From NCBI GenBank assembly GCA_916610825.1, contig OU744448.1:22609032-22673031 (forward strand): 64,000 bases of DNA. The letters are read 5' to 3'. How positions within the stretch are numbered: the stretch's first letter is position 1; every line of letters begins with the position of its first letter. Below the pieces are notes generated by a model. It saw only the letters and a list, made by a program, of their open reading frames with translations. It did no database searches and was not told the origin of the DNA. Below are positions 1 through 12,009 of the stretch, piece after piece. The DNA is from Haliclystus octoradiatus. Its lineage: Eukaryota > Cnidaria > Staurozoa > Stauromedusae > Haliclystidae. The position numbers and the translations under genes are program-made.

Positions 1-92
1 CAACCTATAGTGCTCCGGACAGGGATTGAACCTGAGACCCTGTGGGCCGTGGGCCAACACCCTAGCCAATACAGCAAGGTTGCACTGAACAT
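1..92 (-). repeat. tRNA-derived SINE fragment or tRNA pseudogene
   Basis: Read on the minus strand, this stretch looks like a degenerate tRNA head. An A-box-like TTGGCTAGGGTGTTGG is followed about 30 bases later by a B-box-like GGTTCAATCCC with flanking complementary bases. These are internal RNA polymerase III promoter elements, the usual head of a tRNA-derived SINE. The acceptor stem does not pair cleanly, so a functional tRNA is unlikely. The element is cut by the window start. Confidence 0.45.
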
Positions 93-840
93 TTTATCCA
101 AGCTCTAACTAGTATATTGAAGGCTCTGTGACAAAGGAGAGTTTTGAACGTTCGAACAAATCACAAAATGATTGTAAAGAAAAATACTTTGTTAGGAAAG
201 AAGACTATATCTACATAATAATTATTTTATAAATCAAATATAACACAGGTACTCAATTTTAATGGAGTATTATACACTCAACATACCTAGTGTATACTCG
301 ACAAGTGTAACGGAACAAGAGCTTGTATGGAAAGTGCCTTGTTACGCTTTTTATTTGTCTCACGAAGTATGTTTTGTGTATTATTTTCCATAAAGATCAT
401 TCATCATTCATCATTCATTGTCTAGCAAAATATATAGTGTTTTGGAGTCCTATAGAGCTCTTTTAAAACTTTTTCCTTTGTAGTTTCTGTTGAGTTTAGC
501 ATATAAATCAGAAAAATGTACATTCTCTATTGAATTTGCTCTAGCATTCAGAAAAGGGTCCCAGGATCCCCACCTAATGTCTTCTCCGGTAACTTTTAAT
601 GGTATACATGCTTTAATACTAATACTATACATCATAACTTACAGTCTTACCACTAAAATGTAAATCTTGGCAGCTTTGTTTCCCTATCGTCAATGTATGA
701 TGAAATCATGTAGGCAGATGATCTCTTAGCATTGATTGGGTGCAAGATAGACACTGTTATGATGTTTTGTCAGCAGGATACATTAGAATAGGTTGTAAAT
801 TGTTGGATTTAGAGTTGAGCATCTACTAGGAAATTTTCCA
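93..840. other. AT-rich intergenic sequence, no gene seen
   Basis: No convincing coding region, splice signal pair or repeat boundary was found here. The short open frames are broken and low in complexity. Confidence 0.5.
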
Positions 841-990
841 TGACAACTGACGATCTCTGAGGTAACGAGGTTCAATCCTCAGGAGCAGATTGGTGGATGG
901 GTTTCCTGCCTTTAAAAAGTATACACACCCCAAGTCCCAAGTACCACAGGGAGGAAAGTTACTATCCTTCCTGCCCCCTCCCCCCAAAAA
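841..990 (+). repeat. SINE-like element with B-box and A-rich end
   Basis: A clear B-box-like hairpin (GAGGTTCAATCCTC) is followed by a unique body and then an A-run at about 987-994. This fits a tRNA-type SINE with a 5' tRNA head. The A box is not recognisable and no target duplication was identified, so the boundaries are approximate. Confidence 0.4.
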
Positions 991-994
991 AAAT

Positions 995-1180
995 AGTTCA
1001 AGAGTCCATGAGCAGTTCATGAATGCTAAATGGCCCTATTTCATCAACTTGTTTGTGAAATTTTATTGGCAATTTATGAACTGTTCATAAAAAGTTCACA
1101 AATAAAGTGTGTTGATGAAAAAGTTCGTGAAAACGGGGCCATTCAACGTTTATAACAGTTCATGAACTATATTTCACAGG
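995..1180. mobile_element. GTTCATGAAC-family MITE copy
   Basis: This stretch holds several variants of the palindrome TTCATGAA and ends in TTTCACAGGGG. It shares this layout with copies near 29.2, 47.2, 48.9, 50.1, 50.8 and 51.9 kb. The best-preserved copy (51,910-52,211) has ends close to CCCTGCGAA / TTCGCAGGG, which suggests a non-autonomous inverted-repeat element. There is no coding capacity. Confidence 0.5.
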
Positions 1181-1302
1181 GGCTATTTGTAGATAAATAA
1201 GAAATAAAAATATTAAATTTCAAATCATAGTTATGCAGTTGAATATCACCATTTACACACGGTAATTATAACATAAATATATCTAAATTTATTAATTTGC
1301 AG

Positions 1303-1548
1303 CATTACCAGCATACATTGTTGGTTTGGTCGGGCATGATTTTGAATCCGGTCTGATTTACGGCATTCATTTTTCACTGCAATCTTATCTGAAGCTACTC
1401 AATATTGGTATTTGGGTAATAATCAGTGATGTGGAATTGAATGTGGCAGTATCATCATCGTCATTTATAATGGCAACAAATGTAGAAGATTCTGCTAATT
1501 GGTATCCAAAGCATTCATTTGTAATATCAGATACTGAAGAGTGGGGAG
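1303..1548 (+). CDS. Orphan exon candidate, function unknown
   Basis: An acceptor (TTTGCAG) is followed by 246 bases open in one frame and a good donor (GGGGAG|GTAGGT). An earlier donor at about 1,415 would give a shorter exon. The peptide includes YIVGLVGHDFESGLIYGIHF and has a mildly hydrophobic start. I do not recognise the family, and no partner exon is visible on either side within the window. It could be a chance open frame or an exon of a gene lying to the left. Confidence 0.3.
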
Positions 1549-1669
1549 GTAGGTTTGTTCAAAGTGTGTTAGTTATGTCTCCAAACCCTCAAGTGAATCG
1601 TATTTTGTTGGTTCGTGAACTGTTAATAAAAAAATTATGTTGATTTGCTCAATCTCTAGGCAAGAGTTT

Positions 1670-1790
1670 TGATCTTCATTTTCTGCTCCATGAAACTAAG
1701 AATTGCTGCACGCTGGCAATTCAAACCCCAGGTCTTCAGCATTCAGGCTGATGGAACTCTTGGGAAAAAGTTGTTTAACTTGATCAAATA
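1670..1790 (-). repeat. Weak tRNA-like SINE remnant
   Basis: On the minus strand a B-box-like GGTTTGAATTGCC lies downstream of a sequence only loosely resembling an A box. This is suggestive of a decayed tRNA-derived SINE and nothing more. Confidence 0.2.
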
Positions 1791-2272
1791 AAGAAGAAAA
1801 ATTTGACCACAAAACTAGCAACTTTGTCAACATGCTGTGCTTTGCATCTGAATCAGTTTAATACGTCTCTCTGTCCTTACAAACTGGCACGATCTTACAA
1901 CAACTTAATTCCATCATATGTACCCCACCCTGAAACAACATTAAGAGACCTGATTTGCCTGAAAATAAACTACATGTTAACATTTGGAAATCTGAAATAA
2001 TAAAGCAACAAAAACATGTTTCAAATGATATACTTTTCGAATTGAATGACCATGAAGTAATGGTTTTCGTTTCAGTGTTTGATGGCGATGTCCAATTGGT
2101 CATAAGCAAACAATCAGAGACGAAATTAACCTGGAAATGTTATGTAACACGGAAATGTTGCTCATGCTGTACATTTTTCAATTAGAATAAATTATATCAT
2201 GTACTTATTAATCAAATTATATTAAACTGACTTCAATGTCTGTTGTCACTAAATTTATATTATTGTTATTAA

Positions 2273-2477
2273 TAAGACATACATACATACATACATACAT
2301 ACATACATACATACATACATACATACATACTGTACATACATACATACATACATACATACATACATACATACATACATACATACATACATACATACATACA
2401 TACATACATACATACATACATACATACATACATACATACATACATACATACATACATACATACATACATACATACAA
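2273..2477. repeat. (ACAT)n tetranucleotide microsatellite
   Basis: About 200 bases of ACAT repeats, interrupted once near 2,330 by CTGT. Long open frames on both strands here are only translations of the repeat. Confidence 0.98.
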
Positions 2478-2544
2478 AGAGATATACATACATACATGAT
2501 TTACCATCATAATAAATATAAGCACGGAGAATCTGACAGTCTAT

Positions 2545-2725
<181 letters not shown>

Positions 2726-2739
2726 TAATTAAGGCTCTG

Positions 2740-4368
2740 CAAAGGCACATAATAGTACTCTGAGCTACTCATCATAAGATTTCAGAGTATCCCCATTCAC
2801 CAGCTAATACGATAATACGAGAGCCATTGATGGCTTTTGCTAATACCGTATATTGTATCTGGTAGAGTATTTGAATATCATTCTACAGTGGTAATGAACG
2901 TGTCAAAAGTCAAATCAAAGAATGTTTAGAGGAATGTCTGGATTTGATCTAATTTTATCTTCATTCCATACAGAATAAAATATAAATTATGTTTATTGCT
3001 TTTTCACTGAGAAGTGAGCACATTAGTATACATGTATTGAAACTTGTCTGTAACATGCCAAATTTTATTGATATATTTATTTATTAAATGATGTAATCAA
3101 AGTCTCAACATCAAATGACAATATCACATTATTTTATGTGATAGATAACGAAAATTAAAAATTACACTTTTAAAGAATCATTGATTTTGTCCATGGATAT
3201 TTTACTTTGTGTTATTTTTATTTAAATGTTAGGGGGGGAGGTCATACCAAAAGCGTACAGCTGCCTAAATGGGGGAGGGGGTGTCAATCATCAAAGTATG
3301 TAAATATCTTGATTTTCAACGGTCTATGTAGCACTTTTGGAAAGTTTATAATGCTGTTAATTATCAGTTTAGTGATGATTAAATCGATTTGATTGCAGAA
3401 ACTTACAAACTCATGATAACCGCGAAAATTTGTATTTTCTAAAAAAGGTTGCTCTAGTATGCTTTTGGAAACAGCAAAGACAACATTCGTAAAGTGCGGG
3501 GAGAGGGGTTTTGCAAAATTGTTAGCTTGTAGGCTACGCAGAAGATATTTAGGAGGTAATGTAAAAGTGTACAGCTGCGTACAGGATGTAGGGGGATCAA
3601 ACATTGGAAAATTTAATGAATGGGCATACTTTATTATGGATGTAGGCCTATACCTAATTCAGCCCAAACTAACCCAACAACGCGGGGAACTCAATACTAG
3701 TAACTGTATATTATAGAAAATCAATAAAAGTTGAAACATAATCTGCTCTATAAATTGTTGAGATTGATGAGATTGATGTGCATGCAGAGGTAGAGGGGAC
3801 AGGGGTGAAGACCCCCATAACGGCAAAAAAATGTAATTGTTCGGAAACTTTTGGTATTTTACGTATGGTTTTGATAATTGTGCCATCAGGGCAATCATTG
3901 TTGTCTTATATGATGACACAGAAAAATTGATATTACCGTATCTAAATGTTAAATGTTTGTGTTCCAACAAAACAAACACATTAGATAATGGACACACCCT
4001 CTGATCTGATGGACAGCTTATAGAATGAGAAGAACATACCCATATAATAGTGCTAAATGTGTATTTGTGCATAATAGTTTGCATTTTCAGAGTCTCGGTT
4101 AGGTGTATACTTTGAGGATTTGAAAAGTGCCTAAATATAATTAATGTATTTGTTAAGCTATATACAGTACTACATCTAATAGCATTAATATAAAATTTGA
4201 ATTATAAAATTTTAGACTACATGTACCTCATTTTTATATGGTTAAAGTTTAGACATCTCAATATTGCAAAAATGACTTCATATATCATATGGCTAGCCAA
4301 GGTTTCTTGTAATTTATTTATAGAGTTATTGAAATTTGAGGCAAATATTTGACTAGATCGCAAATTCA
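2740..4368. other. Intergenic sequence, no supported gene
   Basis: G-rich patches at 3,230-3,285 and 3,495-3,600 share the phrase GTACAGCTGC and may be decayed repeat ends. No open frame here resembles a known family and no exon pair could be built. Confidence 0.5.
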
Positions 4369-4947
4369 TTATATTATTTCAATTTGTGTAGCACGGGTAG
4401 CTCTTTTACTGTCAACATAAGGTGTGACACACAAAGGACAAGTACGATGTCCATGTTCTTTAATGCCTTTAAAACAACTTAAATGTATCAAATGGCCACA
4501 TTTAGGTACAAAAGATGGTTCCCTTGAACTATGGACATCATCAAAGCAAACTGGACATTTGTCACGACCACTATCAGCTCGACATGCATGCATACCTTTT
4601 ATTGATTTTGATAAACATATATTACAGATATCACAATGGAAAAAATTATCCGCGCCTCCAGTACGACAGAATCCACACTTGTCACAGTGAAATTGTTCTT
4701 TGGCTGTGTCATCAAATAAACGACATTTTAAACAGCTATATAAACCAAAGCGTACACCGCAATTATAACAACGTTTTCCCACATATTGTATCTTGTTGCA
4801 TTGGCTACATTGAATTTGATAGACTTTTTCTCTTTTAATTTCATGATCTGCAGCCAAGTCATGACAAAGCCGACATGGGTAAATAATACCACAACAAGGA
4901 GCAAAAAGTTTGCATCTACGGACGTAATGTTCACAAGACGAGGTCAT
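4369..4947 (-). CDS. RCHY1: RCHY1/PIRH2-like CHY and RING zinc-finger E3 ubiquitin ligase, intronless
   Basis: The 192-residue product begins MTSSCEHYVRRC. An N-terminal CHY zinc finger (about residues 5-75, with CEHY, CC..IYPCRLCHD and DH) is followed by a CTCHY-type cysteine-rich segment (about 75-125). A C3H2C3 RING finger (about 128-172) follows, with CPVC, CGHLIHLSC and CPLC. Members of this family are E3 ligases; vertebrate PIRH2 targets p53 for degradation. The ATG at 4,947 is chosen because the open frame further upstream starts at a non-ATG codon and adds nothing conserved. The protein is shorter than vertebrate RCHY1 (about 260 residues): it stops soon after the RING and lacks the C-terminal zinc ribbon. 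It also has no introns, so a retrogene is likely. All zinc ligands I could check are present, so it may still be active. Confidence 0.85.
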   Translation of the reverse strand: MTSSCEHYVRRCKLFAPCCGIIYPCRLCHDLAADHEIKREKVYQIQCSQCNKIQYVGKRCYNCGVRFGLYSCLKCRLFDDTAKEQFHCDKCGFCRTGGADNFFHCDICNICLSKSIKGMHACRADSGRDKCPVCFDDVHSSREPSFVPKCGHLIHLSCFKGIKEHGHRTCPLCVTPYVDSKRATRATQIEII

Positions 4948-5233
4948 TATACCCTCCAAATAAATCAATTAATTAGCAATTAAACAGCCTTCAGCGATAA
5001 TATCTGAATCCTTGGTTTACTAATAACAAGCAGATGCAGAGTTCGAACTAGTTGAACTCAACGGAAGCCAAGCGAAACTATTAGAATTCGAGGAAAACAA
5101 CTTTGAACGCAGCCAAGCAGCTGGTTGATTTAACTCAAACGAGGCTGGTCAATGACGTCATAAAAATTCTTATTTACTATCATAGATACACCTGCGCGCG
5201 CATGTGCCGTAACATATCCAAAGCGGTCAATGT
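4948..5233. other. Upstream region of the RCHY1-like gene
   Basis: A somewhat GC-richer stretch (with GCGCGCGCATG at about 5,194) sits directly upstream of the minus-strand gene and may hold its promoter. No TATA box could be assigned. The region originally continued into the sequence now at 18,904, before the insertions at 5,242 and 6,181. Confidence 0.35.
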
Positions 5234-5241
5234 GCTCTGAT

Positions 5242-6167
5242 CATAGACATAATAGATATAGACCGCTGATGGGGTCACGTGACGCGTGGCACTCATGGGC
5301 AGCCAAAATGGTAGACACATGCGCCCAAAAGTTGCAGTTGTATGTTGTAAACTGACCGCAAAAGTCTAAATTCCAATACAATTTGGTATTTGAAGTAAAC
5401 ACAAAGTGTTTGGATTGATTTAAATCGCTGCATATATCTATTTCTCTTGCTTTTGAACATTTTTAATATGGTTTTAATGATATGGAAACATTGATTATAA
5501 TAAAAAATTATCATATTTTGATATTTATTGGTATCCGCTACGCTTGTTTTGCGATGGTACTGCTGGTTATGAGGCTTAATTTGTGGCTATCTTCATCAAT
5601 CTTAGACTTTATAACTATTATCACTATGGGGTGTAAAATATTTGGATATTTGGTGAATTAAATTTGAATATTTTTCGTAGCATTATTGGAATTTGTTTGT
5701 TATTGTTTCAATATCAACTTTTCTACGCTCATTCTGCGTCCTGTGCTTTGCTGTAACCAGCAGTAAACATGAATCTTGTCCGGTAAATACAGCTTGGATG
5801 ATTAATACATGTTAAATCTGAGCAAGCTCTGAAATATTGATGTCTTATTGTTACAAAAGCAGCGATATTCCTACTTACAAAATTGGGATATTTCAGTGAA
5901 AATTTGATAAAATAATTAAGCGGATTTGATTCGAAATTGAGTGATGCACAACAAACCTGTTAAATACAATCATACTTAGTTGATTTAAAAGTAGCTTGAA
6001 ATAATCCGGCTCATCTATTCTTTTATTTTCTAACAACAATATTAGGTCAAAACACTGCTTTCCCCGCCACTTTGGGAGCATGTGTCAGCCATTATGGATC
6101 CCCATAGGTGCTACGTTTTAAGCCCGTTTTCGAACGCCATCAGCAGTCTATATCTATTATGTCTATG
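5242..6167. mobile_element. hAT-type MITE, 926 bp, with 8-bp target duplication
   Basis: The element begins CATAGACATAATAGATATAG and ends with the reverse complement of that sequence. The inverted repeats extend imperfectly for about 90 bases on each side, including ATGGCTGACACATG-like inner blocks. The 8-bp direct repeat GCTCTGAT flanks it at 5,234-5,241 and 6,168-6,175. An 8-bp target duplication is typical of hAT transposons (P elements also give 8 bp). No transposase frame is present, so it is non-autonomous. Its right target copy overlaps the target copy of the giant element that starts at 6,181. Confidence 0.88.
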
Positions 6168-6180
6168 GCTCTGATTGTGC

Positions 6181-8420
6181 GGGAGTGCCTAAAACCCAGA
6201 CTCAGACCCAGACCAGAGGCCTAAAACCCAGACTCAGACTCAGACCGGATTGATTTTAAAGTCTACTTTTCGTAGTGTAAACAGGAGAATCGTTTCTTAA
6301 ATTTGACTCAAATCGATAGAGAAACATTATATTATCATTTGTTGGTAAAATTTATGGTGATTAACGCAACAGGTTGATAGCAATGCAGTTCGGATTTCGG
6401 TCGATAAAAATGGATTAAACACAAACCAGCCTAATTTCTTCATTCCCAACGTCCACACGAACATTCGCAACGTCTCATACGAACATTCGACTTCAGATGA
6501 AAAGACCAATTAGGAAGGAAATAACGCCAGAATCAGACTTTCTTTTGGACTTATAGCAAATTAACAACATTAATGATGAAGAACTGAAGAAAATGAAAGC
6601 TTGGCTGTGATTATATACGAAGGACTTTTACAAAACAAACCTATCATAAACATCTACGATCGCCGCGATTTTGAATATTTGTTTGGAACGCTGTGAATAT
6701 GCGTATGGAAAAAAGGAACCTATATATTCGTTTAACTCAGGTATTATGAGTTGTAGCAGTTCGTCAAAGTGTGTTCTTGTTTATCATTTTAAAATTGATG
6801 TTGCCTAGTATTTTAAAGTAGTCAAAGATTGGATTTACTCATAGCATTTCATGTTTTCATTTGGTCGCCATTTTTGCAACTTTAACCCGACCCAGCGTCC
6901 GGTCTGAGATTTGTTATCTTTATTGATTTAATGAACTAGAGATCGAATAAAGGCAATTTCGTGTTCTGAAACTATTCATTTTCTTCTGTTCTCCGCATTC
7001 TCAATGTTGTGTTTTTGTCAATAGTCTACTGAAGTCTTATATATGTCATTTTATTTTGGTCTGGGTTTTCGTCAAAAATGACGTCGCCGCGTTTTGAATG
7101 TTCGTTTGAGTCGCTAAGAATTTTAACGTCCTGTCCTAGAATTGTCACCTTTATTAATAAGGAACTAGAGGTCGAATAAAGGCAATTTTGCGTTCTGAAA
7201 CTATTCATTTTGTTCTGTTCTTTGCATTCTCAGTGTTGTGTTTTTATCAATAGTCTACTGAAGTCTTATATATGTCATTTTATTTTGGTCTGGGTTTTCG
7301 TCGACAATGACGTCGCCGCGTTTTGAATGTTCGTGTGAGTCGCTAAGAATTTTAACGTCCTGTCTTAGAATTGTCACCTTTATTAATAAGGAACTAGAGG
7401 TCGAATAAAGGCAATTTTGCGTTCTGAAACTATTCATTTTGTTCTGTTCTTTGCATTCTCAGTGTTGTGTTTTTATCAATAGTCTACTGAAGTCTTATAT
7501 ATGTCATTTTATTTTGGTCTGGGTTTTCGTCGACAATGACGTCGCCGCGTTTTGAATGCTCGTGTGAGTCGCTAAGAATTTTAACGTCCTGTCTTAGAAT
7601 TGTCACCTTTATTAATAAGGAACTAGAGGTCGAATAAAGGCAATTTTGCGTTCTGAAACTATTCATTTTGTTCTGTTCTTTGCATTCTCAGTGTTGTGTT
7701 TTTATCAATAGTCTACTGAAGTCTTATATATGTCATTTTATTTTGGTCTGGGTTTTCGTCGACAATGACGTCGCCGCGTTTTGAATGTTCGTGTGAGTCG
7801 CTAAGAATTTTAACGTCCTGTCTTAGAATTGTCACCTTTATTAATAAGGAGCTAAAGGTCGAATAAAGGCAATTTTGCGTTGTGAAACTATTCATTTTGT
7901 TCTGTTCTTTGCATTCTCAGTGTTGTGTTTTTATCAATAGTCTACTGAAGTCTTATATATGTCATTTTATTTTGGTCTGGGTTTTCATCGACAATGACGT
8001 CGCCGCGTTTTGAATGTTCGTGTGAGTCGCTAAGAATTTTAACGTCCTGTCTTAGAATTGTCACCTTTATTAATAAGGAACTAGAGGTCGAATAAAGGCA
8101 ATTTTGCGTTCTGAAACTATTCATTTTGTTCTGTTCTTTGCATTCTTAGTGTTGTGTTTTTATCAATAGTCTACTGAAGTCTTATATATGTCATTTTATT
8201 TTGGTCTGGGTTTTCATCGACAATGACGTCACCGCGTTTTAAATGTTCGTTTGAGTCGCTATGAATTTTAACGTCCTGTCGGAGAATTGTTACCTTTATT
8301 GATTTAAGGAAATAGAGATCGAATAAAGGCAATTTTGTGTTCTGAAACTATTCATTTTGTTCTGTTCCCCGCATTCTCAATGTTGTGTTCTTGCCAATAA
8401 TGTACGAAGATCTTAAATAT
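6181..8420 (+). repeat. Left inverted arm of the giant element
   Basis: The arm starts with GGGAGTGCCTAAAACCC and short repeats of CCCAGACTCAGAC. About 700 bases of unique arm sequence and the 229-bp array follow. It matches the reverse complement of 17,090-18,894 closely over the outer 700 bases, with only scattered differences, so the two copies are recent or have been homogenised. Confidence 0.85.
6890..8420 (+). repeat. 229-bp subterminal tandem array, about 6.5 copies
   Basis: Equivalent points recur exactly every 229 bases (for example 7,026, 7,255, 7,484, 7,713, 7,942), and the unit contains GACGTCGCCGCG and TTTTGGTCTGGGTTTTC. The inner units are nearly identical and the outer ones diverged. 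Each unit carries the same 60-codon open frame on the minus strand. I regard that frame as a by-product of the repeat, because it has no recognisable domain and its register differs between the edge copies. Confidence 0.95.
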
Positions 8421-9079
8421 GTCGTTTATTTTGGTGTATTTCATATGCACCTCATGTGTTTCTCGGATAAATGAACTCCTATCAACCAGAAGGTATCCCA
8501 TAGGTGTAGGGATATCTGACTCGGACGTTAGAAACTTTAATTTGGCGTGAATGAAGATACGATTTTTAAGTTTTAATTGCCCTTTTTCCTATAGTAAGCC
8601 CCCTTGTCATTCCTACTATCGTTCTAGTGTCATTCCAAGCCTTTGGGTGGTGGTTTCAATACCGGGTACCGCACCTTGACTTGCCTTCAAATTACGGTTA
8701 CAGGTCCGTATCGGACTCCGGTGAATTCAACAAATTTATTGCTCGACACCGCCCTATAAGAAACTTTCTCGGGATGGCCCTGTTTCTACTGTTAACGTTA
8801 ACATAGTACTTTCTTACCATATTATATACTCTTGATGTTTAATTAAAACCTATCGTTTTAGAAATAAACCTCGGGGCTGGTACGCAGGCTAGAGGTTTCC
8901 TTGATATTAGCGTCTTTTGGCTCTGGGTACAGTCCTCTCAATCCCACGCTATAGCTCCTCAGTAGTATATTCTTTGAGAATTAGTCAATTCAATAGGCAC
9001 CAGCCTCGTCAAAAAATTAAACAATTATTCCCCCATTCAATTTAATCTAGAGAAAGTATTATCAAACAACACAAAAGAT
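8421..9079. other. Interior spacer with a possible small MITE
   Basis: No gene is seen. A short inverted pair (GGGGCTGGTACGC at about 8,873 and GCACCAGCCTCG at about 8,998) may bound a small non-autonomous element of about 140 bp. Confidence 0.3.
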
Positions 9080-9575
9080 CAAAACAAGTTCGTTGGCTTG
9101 CATTGAAGAAAAGTGTTTCATATTGTTTAAGGAATAGTTCAGCATCAAATCTTCCCGTGATTACGAGGCTGCAGTAAAGTATGATCGTAAATAAGTAGAA
9201 GAAACTATAGTGCAGACGGATCTCTCAAAAAATTTAATTTGTACGTAATTTCCAAACTACATTCACCTTCACAAATACCGACTCTTGGAGATACAAATGA
9301 GATGAAATGCGTGGATGATATCTCTAAAGCAAACTTGCTGTATAAACATTTTTCCAATGTCTTTACTGCTGACAATGGTATTAATCAGATTTTGAACCAC
9401 GCTAGCCACACAACAATTGGCATTACTAAGTTCTCTGCTAAAAATGTTCTGAAGCGTTAAATAGGTTGCCTAATATAAACATCGAGAACACCAGACCGGG
9501 CACGAGACGGGTACCCAACCTTCTTCAGAAAATCGATTGCTGATGCGATTGCCTTTCCTCTCTCAGTAATAAATA
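9080..9575 (+). pseudogene. LINE reverse transcriptase fragment (start of RT region)
   Basis: The frame at 9,239-9,460 includes KANLLYKHFSNVFTADN. This matches the linker just before the RT domain in CR1/Jockey-type LINEs, where a segment like KA.LFN.FFSSVFT is usual. Past a frameshift the sequence continues with NRLPN- and PGPDG-like remnants up to about 9,570. The fragment is truncated at both ends and broken. Confidence 0.6.
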
Positions 9576-9585
9576 TCTATATCTA

Positions 9586-11970
9586 ATGGATAAGAAAAGC
9601 AGGTCGTTGCCACATAAAAGATCAGGTAAATTATGAGACTTTCAATTTTTTTAACTATTGTTTCTCTTGCCTCGATATTTGCTATAGCTAAGTATTGGTT
9701 ACTTTTATTCTCAATTCTATAGGTACGAAGCGAGGAAACAAGCTGACAAACGATGTGTCTCAAAAGGTTGTCAAAATAGGCAAGGCCAAGTCAGGTAATC
9801 GTGCACTGTGTTTACTGTTGAATTAATAGCATGAACTGCATGATGGTCAACAATATATAATATCAGTGAAACCTGTATATAGCAGCAAGCTATGTGAGTT
9901 AGATAAATTGACCACTATATGGAGGTGGCCTTTATATTCATGGCTACTTCAATAGAAACAATAGCAAAAAATGACCGCTAAAGAGATGTTATATAAACGT
10001 TCAATAAATAAACAAGATGTTAACAAACATATAGCCTGAAATAATGAAATAAGTATGGGAAATTAAACAGATCACGCAAGAAAGAACAATTACGTTGCAT
10101 TTCTTTCATTTGTATAATTGAATATTTCTTTGTCCGCTTCATCACAGGTATTGATAATTCCATTGGAAATATATCGGAACAGGTCGATCATAGCTATTCG
10201 TTGATTAGTAAAGGTATGTACCCTGCTGGGATAATCCATGCAAATTACCGGTGTAGATTTATGTGCTACCACTAAGCATCAGAGTTAATGTGATCCTTTT
10301 TATATCAGACAAATACAGCAGTTTGACAATCGATGACAATGATAGCGACTCAAGTACATTTCTTGGTAGGTGTATTGTTTGAAACGATGCTAAATATATG
10401 TACATAGTTATAATACGTGTGAGTGATTGATCAAAGTTACTAATTAATTGTAATTATTTCAGATCACAACAACGCTAGTGACGTTAAAGATTCACGCGAA
10501 TTATTCCTGGATGGTCTTGGTAAGAAGAAGACATAATGTAAAGTCCTTTAGTATTATCAAACTATCAATAACATCTTTCTATTTGATATTTTACGTTCTT
10601 TCTTATCACAGGTGATGCTGAAAACCTGACATCTTCTCCAGTGAATAAAAAAGCCAATTCTCCATCTCAACTAGGTATGAAACATATAACTGGTAACAAA
10701 TTACAACCTTTTGAATTATCAAGAACAGTAACTCACCATCATCATCATTGCAGATCACATCAAATCTAATGCTTCAGGCCGGAAAGCTAAACTCCAAAGT
10801 AAATCTGGTACTAATATACCCTGTAAGTATACGTTTTTGTTGCTTGTGGAATAACGGTAAACAATGGAGTCAATCATAACGATGCGTCCTATAAACAGAT
10901 AATTAAATTAAATCAAAGAAGTCAATTTCAATTGCACGCAGCATCTGAAAACTAATATTGTATTGTATATTGTATTTGATAATAAACTTTACGTATCTAT
11001 TCATAATATAGATTGTCTATTAGATTAATTGGGATCGTCTTTCAGAATATTCCAAGGTACACTCACTTATTAATGTAAGTCGTATGCAGAGGACCACCAT
11101 CTTACGCAATGATATATGGTTGATAAGAAGTAGCATATAAATCCAATAGGAATTAACCATCTGATGACTCATATATGAATAAAACCGTCTGAGGAGCGCT
11201 ACAGCGCAAAACTTCGAGTAACGGAGAAAACGTCTCATTTCTTATTTTATATCTATATAGCTCTACTTTCCAGTATTGAGCACTATATTGATGTTTTGAA
11301 ATTTATTTATTAAATCAAAATATATATAATCTAATAAATTTATCATTATATAATTATCTAATCTTATGATTCGTATGTTTCAAACATTCCCAGATGCCAC
11401 CAATCGTAATTATAAAATGGAAGAAGATATATTTCAATCTGCTGAAGCTAGAAACAAGCAGGAAGAAAAAGAGGATGAAGGTATGTCTTTCTGTTATGAT
11501 TACTAAGTGTGTATTATAGCATCCATAAGAAATAATGGCGTAAAGCATTTTTCAAAATTAATATCTAATATACTGTTAATAATACAGTCACACTATTGAT
11601 ACCAACAAACCACTAACATCTAATTAATTAAATAAACCATTAATTAATGTAAGGTATTTTGGCGATGGAATGGGCATCAATGTAAAATGCATAAAGAAAC
11701 GAGTTTAGTTTGAAACCAAACCTCTCAACATCATTGGATCAAGAACAAACAACCTTATAATTAATATTACTTTAACTGTAAATCTCTAGATTAGCCTAGA
11801 AATCACTGTCTCAACACTGTCTCAAGTTGTTTATATATCTTTAAATATACTACAGTAATATCTATCGATATTTTCCTCTAGAACATCGAGAAGCATGGAA
11901 TGAGTACTTGAAGTTATGTGCTGACGATAAAGATGTAGCTGAACCTCGAACATTTAAGTACCACTCTTAG
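9586..11970 (+). CDS. Micro-exon gene in the giant element, nine exons, 199 aa, function unknown
   Basis: An ATG (MDKKSRSLPHKRS) opens exon 1 (9,586-9,625). Further exons, each with clean AG/GT borders, are 9,723-9,794, 10,148-10,213, 10,309-10,365, 10,463-10,519, 10,612-10,674, 10,754-10,822, 11,394-11,480 and 11,882-11,970 (TAG). Every internal exon is a multiple of three (57-87 nt) and every junction is phase 1, so any exon can be skipped or duplicated without breaking the frame. The product is hydrophilic, rich in S, K, D and N, without recognised domains. Exons 6 and 7 are duplicated downstream. The transcript could instead skip exons 8-9 and run into the Ulp1-PHD exon, giving a long isoform. 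The exon chain is my reconstruction, without transcript evidence. Confidence 0.65.
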
Positions 11971-12009
11971 GAGCATTAGCCAAGTAGTTTTGCAAACGTT
12001 TTTTTCGTA

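Noticed and set aside
3659-4084. 141-codon minus-strand frame
   Set aside because: Irregular composition, no recognisable domain and no splice or promoter context.
7026-8124. Five repeated 60-residue open frames (MNSFRTQNCLYSTSSS...) on the minus strand
   Set aside because: They are the same frame read once per 229-bp tandem unit, with no domain, no splice or promoter context and a mirror copy in the other arm. Best explained as shadows of the repeat.
6890-8420. Regular repeats considered as a CRISPR array
   Set aside because: The units are long, contiguous and without unique spacers, and the context is animal transposon DNA.
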